A stretch of DNA of 64,000 nt from Herbiconiux sp. SALV-R1. GTDB lineage: Bacteria; Actinomycetota; Actinomycetes; Actinomycetales; Microbacteriaceae. Made by a program: the position numbers and the translations under genes. The stretch's first letter is position 1. The number at the start of each line of letters is the position of its first letter. The notes below the pieces were generated by a model. The model saw nothing but the letters and a program-made list of their open reading frames with translations, was not told the origin of the DNA and ran no database searches. Location of the stretch: assembly GCF_013113715.1 (NCBI RefSeq), contig NZ_CP053344.1:2604001-2668000 (forward strand), written 5' to 3'. Below, piece after piece: positions 53,441 to 62,333 of the stretch.

Positions 53441-54370
53441 CGTCTCGGAGACCCTGAGGTCGCCCGGAGCCTGGCCGATGTCGATGTGCTGGTGGTTGCA
53501 GCTGTCGCTGAACTCGTTGGTGAGGTAGCTGTAGCCGAGCGACGCCATGGAGGGTCTGCCGTAGCAGCCGAGCTGGCCGACATGGGTGTTGGCGGGCATG
53601 AACTGGTTGAGCAGCGACAACAGGTCGTTGGTGCCGTCGTTCCAGCCGTTGGTGCTGCGGCCGCCCACGCGGCTGAAGTCGACGGCGACGGCGGGGATGC
53701 GGCAGTGCCAGGGGCTCGGCGGGCGCTTCTCGCCCGTGCAGGTGTAGTCGCCGTCGTTGGCGCACCAGCGGTTGAGGTCGCTGACCCTGAGCGAGCCGAA
53801 GGCCTTGATGGTCACGACGAGCGCCTGCAGCACGCGCTTGTCGATGTCGCAGCGCGCCTCGACGGTGCCGTTCGCGATGGGGCCGATCTCGGTGTCCCAG
53901 ATCTCGTTGATGGCGCTGTCGACGGTGAACTTGCCCTGGTCGCGGGCGTTAAGGAGCCACTGGGCGGCGGCGCGGCCGGTGGCGGGCACGAAGGTGCAGG
54001 GGGCTCCGCAGCCGGGCGCGGCCTGCGCCACGATGTCGGCCGACTGCGGGTCGAGCGGCACCTCGGGCACGGCGGGGGCGTCGGTCGCGGGCTGGTCGTC
54101 AGCGGGCGCTTCGGTCGACGGCGCCTCCGGGGCGGGCGCGTCGGTCGCGGGCGCTTCGGTCGCCGGGGCGTCGGTCGCCGGCGCATCCGTCGCGGGCGCC
54201 TCCGTCGCGGGCTGGTCGTCAGCCGGCGCGTCGGTGGCGGGCGCCTCCGGTGCGGGCTCGACCGCGGCCTGGGCCGCGGAGCCACCGCTCGGCGGGGCGG
54301 CGACGAGGGGGACGACGAGGAACGCCAGCACCATCAGCACCGACCCGAGCACACGCACTACCGAAGACAA
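51851..54370 (-). CDS. Large secreted modular protein with Cys-rich N-terminal domain
   Basis: An 839-residue exported protein. Signal peptide at about 5-35; then a low-complexity region of about 75 residues made of PATDAPA/PATEAPA units; a Cys-rich domain (about 115-310) with CGAPCTFVPATGRAAAQWLL, VLQALVVTIKAFGSLRVSDL, HCRIPAVAVDFSRVGG and SCNHQHIDIGQAPG; then five ~105-residue modules like those of the gene at 47841. The AVDF and HQHID patterns recall M15-type or other wall peptidases but are not diagnostic. The start is TTG at 54370 with AAGGGG upstream; internal GTG codons are alternatives. Confidence 0.72.
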   Translation of the reverse strand: MSSVVRVLGSVLMVLAFLVVPLVAAPPSGGSAAQAAVEPAPEAPATDAPADDQPATEAPATDAPATDAPATEAPATDAPAPEAPSTEAPADDQPATDAPAVPEVPLDPQSADIVAQAAPGCGAPCTFVPATGRAAAQWLLNARDQGKFTVDSAINEIWDTEIGPIANGTVEARCDIDKRVLQALVVTIKAFGSLRVSDLNRWCANDGDYTCTGEKRPPSPWHCRIPAVAVDFSRVGGRSTNGWNDGTNDLLSLLNQFMPANTHVGQLGCYGRPSMASLGYSYLTNEFSDSCNHQHIDIGQAPGDLRVSETNGPPIGGYERAEARPGGLWFSGWAVDLDSTGPVQINIVIDGQLKAITTANLNRPDVASYLPGYGAAHGYGILVPTTVGSHKVCVHAMDTGGDGDTRLGCSTLTMMKGKPVGSFDTAYRGEAGINVTGWAIDPDTTDPIDVVFYVNNRWTSATRADKSRTDVGQVFPGYGAAHAFSATVPVTPGTNQVCAYAVNTPASNDNPLIGCHTINMPPGQPVGSLDTASGVPRGIQVSGWALDPDTKGPIDVVFYVDNVWTSATRASGARSDIARLYPSWGPNHAFTATVPAIPGSHRICGYAVNTPSSNDNPLIGCHTVTVPNQAPVGKLDGASAARESISVRGWSLDPDTANPIDVVFYVDGVWTSSARADGSRGDVAAAYPGYGDKHGFTASVPAKAGSRTVCAYGVNWPSSNDNTLLGCSTVTIASTAPFGALDSAKGVTGGIQVNGWTIDPDTKDPISVVFYVDDRWTSSAKADQSRNDVAAQFPAFGDKHGYSATVPATKGSHKVCAYGVNTPASNDNPQLGCATVTVP

Positions 54371-54451
54371 CGTTCCCCTTACGATCTCCGGGCAGCCTAG
54401 GGCACCGGGTGCCAGAGGCCGGGGAACCGCGCCGGAGTGTGCCGGGTCGGG

Positions 54452-56659
54452 TCAGCGCGCGAACGACTCGATCGCCGCGGTGAGGTCGCGACCGAGGTGC
54501 GGGGCGATGCTGCGGGCGTAGGTGTTGCTCATGTGATTGTTGTCGGCGTAGGTGACGACCCCGCCCACGTAGGTCATGCAGGTCTCGTCGGTGCAGAAGT
54601 ACTGGCTCGTGTCGACCAGCGGGATGTCGCCGTTCTGCGCCAGCGCCTGCAGCACCGTGTCGTCGACGATGGCCTTGTCGCGCGGGTTCGAGCACGGCGC
54701 CACCGCCGGCACGGTGATGCCGGCGAGGCAGGTCGGCACGTCGCCCACCCCGACGCCGGGCACGTCGCGCACGAAGATCACGTCTTTGCCGCTGGCCTGC
54801 ACCGCCGACCAGTTGGCGTCGATCTCGTCGCGGAAGGCCTGCAGCTGCGCCGGGTCTTCCGAGGTGAAGTACGCCCGCGACCAGTCGGTGTACGCCACCA
54901 CGTCGATGTCGTCGCGCGACTCGATGTCGGCGAGCACGTCTTTCGTCCAGTCGGTGCAGGCGATCTGCTCCGCCGCATCCTTCCCCACCATCTGCTCGGG
55001 CACCGTGGTGAGCCCGGGGCAGCCGAAGCGGGTGTACGTGACGACGCGCCAGCCCTGGGTCTTGAAGTACTCGTCGAAGGAGGGGGTCATGGCCGCGGCG
55101 TGCGAGTCGCCCACGATGGCGATGGTGCCGTTGGTGCCCTTCGGGTCGCCGTAGGTGCAGTTGCGCCAGACGTTGTCGAGCTGCACCAGGCACCAGTTCG
55201 GGTCGAGGTCTTGCGAGGCGTAGGCGGTGTCGATGGGCTCGGTGGCCGTGAACACGTCGGCGCAGGCGGCCTGGTCGAGGATGCCGTTGGCGCCGTAGCA
55301 GGGCTGCTCGAGCTGGGTGGTGGCCTGGTTCGCCGCCTCGTCGATCGAGCGCTGGATGAAGGTCATGTTCGCCGCGATCACCGCCACGATGAGGGCGGGC
55401 ACGCCGAGGGCGAAGGCGTAGGAGCGGATGCGCTTGGCCGCCCACCAGCGGTTGTAGCGCGCCGGGTCTTCGACGAAGCGGCTCGACAGCGCGCCCATCA
55501 CGATGGAGAGGAGACCGAGGGCGATGCCCGCCTTGATGCCGATGCCCACCCCGAAGATGAGCGGGAAGAAGACGATGATCGGCCAGTGCCAGAGGTAGAT
55601 GGAGTACGACCACTTGCCGATGCTCTTCACCGGCCAGAACGCGCTCACGGTGCGCAGGCCGAAGCGCTCCGCCGCGGGCGGGTCGACGAGCAGCACGAGC
55701 AGCGCGCCCACGACCGGGATGGCGGCGACGATGCCTGGGAAGGGCAGGCCGCCCGAGAAGGTGTAGGCGGAGACGGCGATGAGCGCGACGCCCACCCACG
55801 GCACGACGGCGCTGATGACGCGCATGCCCCGCGAGCTGCGGTCGAGCTTGCGGCGGTCGGCAAGCCACATCACGGCCACCGAGGCGAGGCCGCCGGCCGC
55901 GAACTCCCACGCACGGACGAAGGTGTTGAAGTACGCGGCGCCGGGGCGGGTGGCGGTGAGGTAGATCGAGTAGATCAGCGAGGCGGCGAAGACGAGCACG
56001 AGCACACCCACCACGAAGGGCCGCAGGCTCTTCCAGGAGTCGGCGTCGATGCGGCGGCGCAGCACCCAGCCGGCCACGAGCACCGTGCCCATGAGCAGCA
56101 GCGGCCAGAGCACGTAGAACTGCTCCTCGACGGCGAGCGACCAGTACTGCTGCACCACGGAGTCGGCGTTGTTCTGCGCCAGATAGTCGACGGCGTTGTT
56201 CGCGAGCACCCAGTTGATGGCGTAGAGGGCGCTCGCACCGATGTTGGTGAGTTCGTCGACACGGTTGCTGAGAGGTACCCAGATGAGCGTGGCCACGAGC
56301 GTGACGGCGAGCACGAGCAGCGACGCGGGGAGGAGCCGACGGATGCGCCTGGCCCAGAACGAACCGATGGCCACCTTTCCGGTGCGGCGGAGCTCGCCGA
56401 GGAGGTGCCCCGAGATGAGGAAGCCCGAGATGACGAAGAACACGTCGACGCCGATGAACCCGCCGGGGAGCACGCCCGGCCACAGGTGGTAGATGACGAC
56501 GACGCCCACGGAGAGGGCGCGCAGGCCCTGGATCTCGGGGCGGAACTCCCGGAGCGCCGCCGACCCCGACGAGCGACGCGAGGCCCGCGTGGCCACCGGA
56601 GCCGTGCCCGCTGCCGCGCCTGCGGCCGCGGCAGGCGCCGGGTGCTCTGAACTGGCCAC
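54452..56659 (-). CDS. OafA-type acyltransferase with SGNH domain
   Basis: A 735-residue protein. The N-terminal acyltransferase-3 region (about 35-400, about ten helices) has EIQGLRALSVGVVVIYHLWP, FIGVDVFFVISGFLISGHLL and RRIRRLLPASLLVLAVTL; the conserved His is in VVIYHLWP. After helix 11 the extracytoplasmic SGNH domain carries AIVGDSHAAAMTPSF (catalytic Ser/Asp-His) at about 515 and a C-terminal TYVGGVVTYADNNHMS. It most likely O-acetylates a surface glycan. An Ala-rich N-terminus precedes the first helix. The ATG at 56659 has AGGAGTGAACG upstream. Confidence 0.9.
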   Translation of the reverse strand: MASSEHPAPAAAAGAAAGTAPVATRASRRSSGSAALREFRPEIQGLRALSVGVVVIYHLWPGVLPGGFIGVDVFFVISGFLISGHLLGELRRTGKVAIGSFWARRIRRLLPASLLVLAVTLVATLIWVPLSNRVDELTNIGASALYAINWVLANNAVDYLAQNNADSVVQQYWSLAVEEQFYVLWPLLLMGTVLVAGWVLRRRIDADSWKSLRPFVVGVLVLVFAASLIYSIYLTATRPGAAYFNTFVRAWEFAAGGLASVAVMWLADRRKLDRSSRGMRVISAVVPWVGVALIAVSAYTFSGGLPFPGIVAAIPVVGALLVLLVDPPAAERFGLRTVSAFWPVKSIGKWSYSIYLWHWPIIVFFPLIFGVGIGIKAGIALGLLSIVMGALSSRFVEDPARYNRWWAAKRIRSYAFALGVPALIVAVIAANMTFIQRSIDEAANQATTQLEQPCYGANGILDQAACADVFTATEPIDTAYASQDLDPNWCLVQLDNVWRNCTYGDPKGTNGTIAIVGDSHAAAMTPSFDEYFKTQGWRVVTYTRFGCPGLTTVPEQMVGKDAAEQIACTDWTKDVLADIESRDDIDVVAYTDWSRAYFTSEDPAQLQAFRDEIDANWSAVQASGKDVIFVRDVPGVGVGDVPTCLAGITVPAVAPCSNPRDKAIVDDTVLQALAQNGDIPLVDTSQYFCTDETCMTYVGGVVTYADNNHMSNTYARSIAPHLGRDLTAAIESFAR

Positions 56660-56784
56660 GTCTGTCGTTCACTCCTCGCAGGATCGGGCCCGGATAGCTC
56701 GGCGCCTCGGGGAATCATAGTTGCTGCCGCCCCGCCGAGCCTGACCGCACGCTGGTGCGCCCGCTTCCCGGCGGAGCCCCGCGT

Positions 56785-58680
56785 TCAGCGCGCGGGCACG
56801 ACGTCGGCGATCGAGAGTCCGTCGATGCAGACGGGGCTGCTCTGTGCACCGATCGCGAGCTCCCCCGGCGCGATGCCGTAGGGCAGGTAGAGCACGACGG
56901 TGCCGGCGCCCGCGGGTCGTTCCACCTCGGTCCAGCGGTTGCCGGCGAATACGGCGAAGGAGTCGCCGGCCGCCGCCGAGTAGTCGATGACCAAGTAGCG
57001 GCCCTTGTCGGCCTTCGTACCGGGATACTCCAGATCGCCGTTGCCGTCGGTGCAGGCGGCACCGTCGCTGGCGGCCTTGACGGCGTCGAGCGTCGCGGGC
57101 CCGGCCGTGCCGTCGGCGCCGACCACCCAGGCGCCCTCGAGCGAGCTGGTGAAGGCCACCTCGCGTCCGAACACCGGCAGCATTGCCGAGGTCATGTTGT
57201 AGGGGTAGAGCGAGGCGAGCGCGACGGGCTCGGGCAGCGGCGAGTCGATCAGCGGCGGCGGGTCGGCCGGCAGCGTGCGCTCCATCGTCTCCACCCAGGC
57301 CCTCGCCTTCGGGCCCGGGTTGGCGGTGACGATGCGGTCGAACGAGCCGACCCAGGCCACCGCCGAGACCGCCACCAGCCCCGCTACGGCGAGGGCGGCG
57401 ACGACGGAGGCGATGAGACGGCCGGTGCGCCGACCGCCCGGGAGCGTCGCGGCTGCCGACCCCGACCCCGGCGCCGACGCCGACGCCGCGAGGCCCGCAC
57501 GCGCATCCGCCCGCCGTCGCAGCTCGAGCAGCGTGCTCACCACCACGACGCCGATGGCCGCCCAGAGCAGCGCGGTGTTCTCGAGGTGGTAGCGCAGCTC
57601 GCGACCGGCGCCGATGCCGATGACGTCGGCACGGCGCGAGAGCACGAAGGTGTTCGCCAGCACGACCACCACGGTGAACAGCCACACGCCGGCGTTCGAG
57701 CGCTTGACGACGACGGTGGTCACGACGAACGCGGCGAAGAGCAGGCAGGTGACGATGATGACGGGGTTCAGCAGGGTGACCGGCGCGTACACCAGGTCGA
57801 AGCCGAACAGCGACGGGACGAGCCCGCCCAGTGCGCTGTGCAGCATGAACCGCACCGTGGTGGAGCCGGAGGGCGACCCGTCGGACTCGGCAAGGTAGGG
57901 CCCACCCAGGTAGAGGTAGAGCTCGGCGAGCGAGATGACGATCACGCCGACCCACACCGGCCAGCTGCGCAGCACGCTCTTCACGCGTTCGAGCACGGGT
58001 CGTCCGCGCCAGATGACCAGCACGCACCACAGGAAGAGGTGCATCGAGAACAGCAGCGACTTCTCGCTCGAGGCGAGGGCGAGGGCGTAGAGCACGAGGC
58101 CGGCGGCGAGGCTGCCCCAGCGCGTCCAGCGCGTTCCCACCACGAAGCGGGTGAGGCAGCCGAAGGCCGCGAGCGACACAGCGAGCGCAACGGTGTTGTT
58201 CAGGCTCGCCGCCCACCACAGCCGAAGCGCGATCGGGCCGAGCGAGAGCGAGAAGGCGAGCCCGGCGAGCAGCGCCATGCGGCGAGCGCCCGTCACCGCG
58301 TCGACGATGCGCACCAGAGCGGTGAAGGCCCCGGCGTGGATGACGCCGATGATCACGGCCGCGGCCGGCCAGGAGAGCCCGAATACGGCGAGGAACCCGG
58401 CAATGCTCGCCGCGTAGGCGGGCATGAGGTGGCCGAACCAGCTCCGGGTGAGCGAGTCGACACCGAACGGGAACTCGCGGAAGTAGGCCGGGAAGAACAG
58501 GTCGTCGGCGAAGAAGTACGACTGCCAGGCGAAGGCGGCGGTGAGGCCGAGCACCAGCACGATCGCGACCGGCAGCTCCCACCGGCGACGGGGGGCCGTG
58601 ACGAAGCGCGAGAGCGCCGCCGCCCAGGCCCACGCGCCGTCGCCCGACGCCGTCGTGGCGGCGGGGGCTGGTGAACGCAT
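56785..58680 (-). CDS. Polytopic membrane protein with extracytoplasmic C-terminal domain, function unknown
   Basis: A 631-residue protein. About ten helices span 40-420, starting ELPVAIVLVLGLTAAFAWQS and including WPAAAVIIGVIHAGAFTALV; an Ala/Gly linker follows at about 395-430, then one more helix and a C-terminal extracytoplasmic domain of about 180 residues (GREVAFTSSLEGAWVVGADG, YSAAAGDSFAVFAGNRWTEV). The topology recalls GT-C glycosyltransferases, but I see no DxD/DE motif after helix 1 that I would trust. TATACT ends 7 nt before the ATG at 58680. Confidence 0.68.
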   Translation of the reverse strand: MRSPAPAATTASGDGAWAWAAALSRFVTAPRRRWELPVAIVLVLGLTAAFAWQSYFFADDLFFPAYFREFPFGVDSLTRSWFGHLMPAYAASIAGFLAVFGLSWPAAAVIIGVIHAGAFTALVRIVDAVTGARRMALLAGLAFSLSLGPIALRLWWAASLNNTVALAVSLAAFGCLTRFVVGTRWTRWGSLAAGLVLYALALASSEKSLLFSMHLFLWCVLVIWRGRPVLERVKSVLRSWPVWVGVIVISLAELYLYLGGPYLAESDGSPSGSTTVRFMLHSALGGLVPSLFGFDLVYAPVTLLNPVIIVTCLLFAAFVVTTVVVKRSNAGVWLFTVVVVLANTFVLSRRADVIGIGAGRELRYHLENTALLWAAIGVVVVSTLLELRRRADARAGLAASASAPGSGSAAATLPGGRRTGRLIASVVAALAVAGLVAVSAVAWVGSFDRIVTANPGPKARAWVETMERTLPADPPPLIDSPLPEPVALASLYPYNMTSAMLPVFGREVAFTSSLEGAWVVGADGTAGPATLDAVKAASDGAACTDGNGDLEYPGTKADKGRYLVIDYSAAAGDSFAVFAGNRWTEVERPAGAGTVVLYLPYGIAPGELAIGAQSSPVCIDGLSIADVVPAR

Positions 58681-58687
58681 CCGGTCG

Positions 58688-58693
58688 AGTATA
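58688..58693 (-). promoter_or_regulatory. -10 box of the 631-residue membrane-protein gene
   Basis: TATACT on the minus strand, 7 nt before the ATG at 58680. Confidence 0.6.
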
Positions 58694-58722
58694 TGGGCCG
58701 GTTCCGGGTGCGAACTGCCCTG

Positions 58723-58728
58723 TAGCCT
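58723..58728 (+). promoter_or_regulatory. -10 box of the three-module glycosyltransferase gene
   Basis: TAGCCT ends 6 nt before the ATG at 58735. It is divergent from the box at 58688, about 30 bp away. Confidence 0.5.
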
Positions 58729-58734
58729 TGGTGG

Positions 58735-61700
58735 ATGCGTGTCTTGCTCGTCAACCACAGCTCGGCGGAGAACGAACTCGGCGGTGCGGAACGGTCGTTG
58801 CTGGCGCTCGGCGAGGAGTGGGCACGGCGCGAACCCGGCCTCGAGATCGAGGTGGTCACGGCCTCGGCCGAGGGCGAGTTCGCCCGCGCCGTGCGTTCGC
58901 GCGGCTGGCAGCTGTTCGCCGTCGAGTTCTGGCCCTGGGCCATCCCCCACCTCTACCGCCCGGGCGAGAACCGCTTCGACAACGCACGCCGCGACGGGCG
59001 GGCCGTGCTGGCGATCGAGAAGCGCATCCGCGACACCTCCCCCGACCTCGTCGTGACCAACTCGGTGGTGAACCCGTGGGGTGCCGTCGCTGCGGGGCTC
59101 ACCGGCACCCCGCACGTGTGGTTCGCGCGCGAGTTCGGCGACCTCGACCACGGCCTGCAGTTCGTCATCGGCGTCGAGCAGAGCTGGCACGACGTCGGGC
59201 TCCTCTCCGATCTCGTGGTGGCGAACTCCGAGGCTGTGCGCGCGCACGCCGAGTCGTTCCTCCCCGGTCGCGAGGTGCTCGTCACCTATCCCCCGGTCGA
59301 CGTCGAGACGCTGCGCACGGCACCCGTCTCCGCCGAGGCGGGTTCGGTGGCGGCACAGGCGACGGATGCTCGCGACGGTCACGAGGGCACCCTCGACCTC
59401 CTCATGGTCGGCACCGTCGGCCCGGCCAAGCGCCAGCACCTCGCCGTCGAGGCGCTCGGGGAGCTCCGCGCGCGCGGTGTCGACGCGCGCCTCACCCTGG
59501 TGGGCCCGCTCGACCACCCCGAGTACCACAGCGCCCTGCTCGACACGGCGGCACGGCTCGGCGTCGCCGACCGGGTGCGCGTCGAGGGCTACCGCGAAGA
59601 CCCGCGCCCCTACATCCGTGACGCCGACGTCGCCCTCATGCTCTCGCGCAGCGAGGCGTTCGGGCGCGTCACCCTGGAGTACCTGGCGCAGGGAACGCCG
59701 GTGGTCGGCATCGACGCCGGAGGAACGAGCGAGCTCATCGCCGACGGCAGCTCGGGCTTCGTCACCTCGGCCGAGGTCTCCGACATCGCCGACGCCCTGG
59801 CCCGCTACGCCGCCGACCCGGCCCTGCTGCGCGCCCACGCCGCCGCAGCGCCCGGCGACGCCGCGGCAGTGGCCGGCCGCTACCCGCTCTCCGACGTCAT
59901 CGCGGCGATGACCGAGCTGGCGCGCACCGCCCCGCGGGTGCCGAAGCTGCCCCACCTCACCGAGTTCTGGATCGGCCTCGCCGACGACGTCGAGCTCATG
60001 CGCGACGAATGGCAGACGGTGCGGAACCCCACCCTCGACGACACGGTGCGGCAGTTCGAGGAGGCTCGGGTGCGCTCGGGCCGCGCCGGCACCGCAGCTT
60101 CGGCCGCACTGGCCGCGGGCGCCGAAGACCTCAGCCCTCCCCCGCCCGTGACCATCGTGGTGCCCGTCTACGGCGACCTGCCCTCGCTCGAGCGCTGCGT
60201 GCAGAGCGTGCTCGAGCACGGCGGCCTCCCGCGCAACCGCCTGCTGCTGGTGAACGACGTCGGGCCAGACGCCGACGCCATCGAGACGCGACTGCTCGAG
60301 CTCATCGACGGCGTCGAGAACGCCTTCTACGCCCGCAACCCGAAGAACCTCGGCTTCGGCAGCACGTGCAACCGGGCCGCCTTCGAGCTCGACGACTCGG
60401 GCAACGACGTGCTGCTGCTCAACAGCGACGCGGTGCTGCTGTCGGGGGCCGTCGAAGAACTCGCCCGCGTGCTGCACGCCGGCGAGAAGCACGGCGTCGT
60501 GTGCCCGCGCAGCAACCACGCCACCATCGCCTCCTTCCCCTTCGTGTCGAGGCCCCGCCGCGGGCCCGACGACATCGAGCACTCGCTCCGCAAGTTCGCG
60601 TCGCTGCGCGACGAACTGCCGCGCTACACGGTCGCCCCCGTGGCCATCGGCTTCTGCTTCCTGGTGCGCCGGTCGCTGCTCGACCAGTTCGGGCTGTTCG
60701 ACGAGGTGTTCAACCCGGGCTACGGCGAAGAGGTCGACTTCTGCCTGCGCATCAACACCCACGGCTACTCCTCGTTGTTCGCCAACCACGCCTACGTCAT
60801 CCACGAGGGCAGCCGGAGCTTCAGCGAGAGCGAGTTCGACTCCGACGGGCTGCGCACGCGCAACGAGGAGCTCATCTTCGAGCGCTACCCGCACTTCCGC
60901 TCCTCCATCGACCAGTACCTCGAGCACGACATCGACCCGATCGACTGGTTCGCCGACTTCATCGACGGCAACGACCCCGACAAGCGTGTGCTGATCGACC
61001 TCTACGACCTCACGCTCCGCTACGACGGCACCTCGCGCAACGCGCTGTCGTTCCTCACCCTGCTGTCGGAGAAGCAGGCCAGGGGCGAGCTCGACGCCGA
61101 GTTCGTCATCGCCTCCTCCATCGAGGCGCAGAAGTTCTTCGGGCTCGACCGCTTCGGCTTCCGCAGCATCTGGAACCACGACGTCAACGAGCTCTTCGAC
61201 CTCGGCATCGCCCTGGTGCCGCTCGGGCACGAGAAGCAGATCCTGCGCTTCAACCGCTTCTGCGCCCGCTGGGTGGTCACCCACCTCGACATCATCGGCA
61301 CCAGACTGCTGTCGCTGCGCGAGAACGACGCCGCCCGCAAGCAGGTGCTGCGCGACTCGCTCGCCTACGCCGACCGCACCGTGGCCATCAGCCAGGCCAC
61401 CGTCGACGACACGCTCGCGTACTTCCCCGAGGTCACAGCCGAGGCGCGCAGCCGCATCACGGTCGTGCACCAGGGTGCCGCCAGGGTCGAGCTGGAGGCG
61501 AAGAACGACGGCGACGCCCTGAGCGAGCGGCAGCGCGCCGCGGTCGCAGCCGCCGGCTACGTGCTCGTGGTGGGCAACTCCTACCCGCACAAGCAGCTCG
61601 CCGAGACCGTCGACGCCCTCCGCGGCGGCGGCCGCCCCGTCGTCGTGTTCGGCGGCGAGTTCGACGACCGCGGCGACGAGATCGTGCCGATCCGTGGCGG

Positions 61701-62289
61701 CCTGCTCTCCGACCGGCAGGTGTCGAGGCTCTACGCCGGCGCCTCGGTGGTGGTGTTCCCGTCGGCGTACGAGGGCTTCGGGCTGCCGATCGCCGAGGCG
61801 GCGAAGCACGGCAAGCCCGTCGTGCTGTTCGACACCGAGGTGGCGCACGAGGTGGTCGACGGGCTCGGGCTGGGCGACGGCACCGTCTTCTTCTCCCGGT
61901 TCGCCGAGCTCCCCGCGGCCGTCACCGCGGCCGAGGGGCTCACGGTCACCGTGACACCGGACGAGGTGCGGTCGCTCGACGACTACAACGCGCGACTGCT
62001 CGAGATCGTCGACGAGGAGCTCGCGCTGCCCGTCGACCTCGCGCGGCTGCGCCGCAGGTTTCTCTACTTCCGCTCGGTCGCCGCCTACACGGCGCGCATC
62101 GCCGAGCGCTTCGCCGAGGCCTCCTACGACAACGAGCTCATCAGGGCCCGACGCGCCTACAAGGTCGTCGAGGCCGTCGACACGGGCGCCGCACGCGCGC
62201 GCCAGGTGCGCGGACAGGTGCAGGAGCTCGGCCCGAAGGGCGTGCTGCGCGCCATCAAGCGGCGGCTGCCGGGCGGCAAGGAGCGGTAG
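58735..62289 (+). CDS. Three-module glycosyltransferase (GT4 - GT2 - GT4)
   Basis: A 1184-residue protein with three catalytic modules. Module 1 (about 1-395, GT-B): VNHSSAENELGGAERSLLAL, GTVGPAKRQHLAVEAL and the donor motif SRSEAFGRVTLEYLA. Module 2 (about 470-735, GT-A): PVTIVVPVYGDLPSLERCVQ, NLGFGSTCNRAAF, LLLNSDAVLLSGAVEEL and GYGEEVDFCLRI. Module 3 (about 748-1120, GT-B): FPSAYEGFGLPIAEAAKHGK and LVVGNSYPHKQL. Each module keeps its donor-site signature, so all could be active. The start is ATG at 58735. Acceptor and sugars unknown; three successive additions to one wall glycan are the simplest guess. Confidence 0.88.
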   Translation: MRVLLVNHSSAENELGGAERSLLALGEEWARREPGLEIEVVTASAEGEFARAVRSRGWQLFAVEFWPWAIPHLYRPGENRFDNARRDGRAVLAIEKRIRDTSPDLVVTNSVVNPWGAVAAGLTGTPHVWFAREFGDLDHGLQFVIGVEQSWHDVGLLSDLVVANSEAVRAHAESFLPGREVLVTYPPVDVETLRTAPVSAEAGSVAAQATDARDGHEGTLDLLMVGTVGPAKRQHLAVEALGELRARGVDARLTLVGPLDHPEYHSALLDTAARLGVADRVRVEGYREDPRPYIRDADVALMLSRSEAFGRVTLEYLAQGTPVVGIDAGGTSELIADGSSGFVTSAEVSDIADALARYAADPALLRAHAAAAPGDAAAVAGRYPLSDVIAAMTELARTAPRVPKLPHLTEFWIGLADDVELMRDEWQTVRNPTLDDTVRQFEEARVRSGRAGTAASAALAAGAEDLSPPPPVTIVVPVYGDLPSLERCVQSVLEHGGLPRNRLLLVNDVGPDADAIETRLLELIDGVENAFYARNPKNLGFGSTCNRAAFELDDSGNDVLLLNSDAVLLSGAVEELARVLHAGEKHGVVCPRSNHATIASFPFVSRPRRGPDDIEHSLRKFASLRDELPRYTVAPVAIGFCFLVRRSLLDQFGLFDEVFNPGYGEEVDFCLRINTHGYSSLFANHAYVIHEGSRSFSESEFDSDGLRTRNEELIFERYPHFRSSIDQYLEHDIDPIDWFADFIDGNDPDKRVLIDLYDLTLRYDGTSRNALSFLTLLSEKQARGELDAEFVIASSIEAQKFFGLDRFGFRSIWNHDVNELFDLGIALVPLGHEKQILRFNRFCARWVVTHLDIIGTRLLSLRENDAARKQVLRDSLAYADRTVAISQATVDDTLAYFPEVTAEARSRITVVHQGAARVELEAKNDGDALSERQRAAVAAAGYVLVVGNSYPHKQLAETVDALRGGGRPVVVFGGEFDDRGDEIVPIRGGLLSDRQVSRLYAGASVVVFPSAYEGFGLPIAEAAKHGKPVVLFDTEVAHEVVDGLGLGDGTVFFSRFAELPAAVTAAEGLTVTVTPDEVRSLDDYNARLLEIVDEELALPVDLARLRRRFLYFRSVAAYTARIAERFAEASYDNELIRARRAYKVVEAVDTGAARARQVRGQVQELGPKGVLRAIKRRLPGGKER

Positions 62290-62333
62290 GCCACCGCCCG
62301 GGCGCGTTGCCCGGCGCGGCTCGGCCCGCGGCG

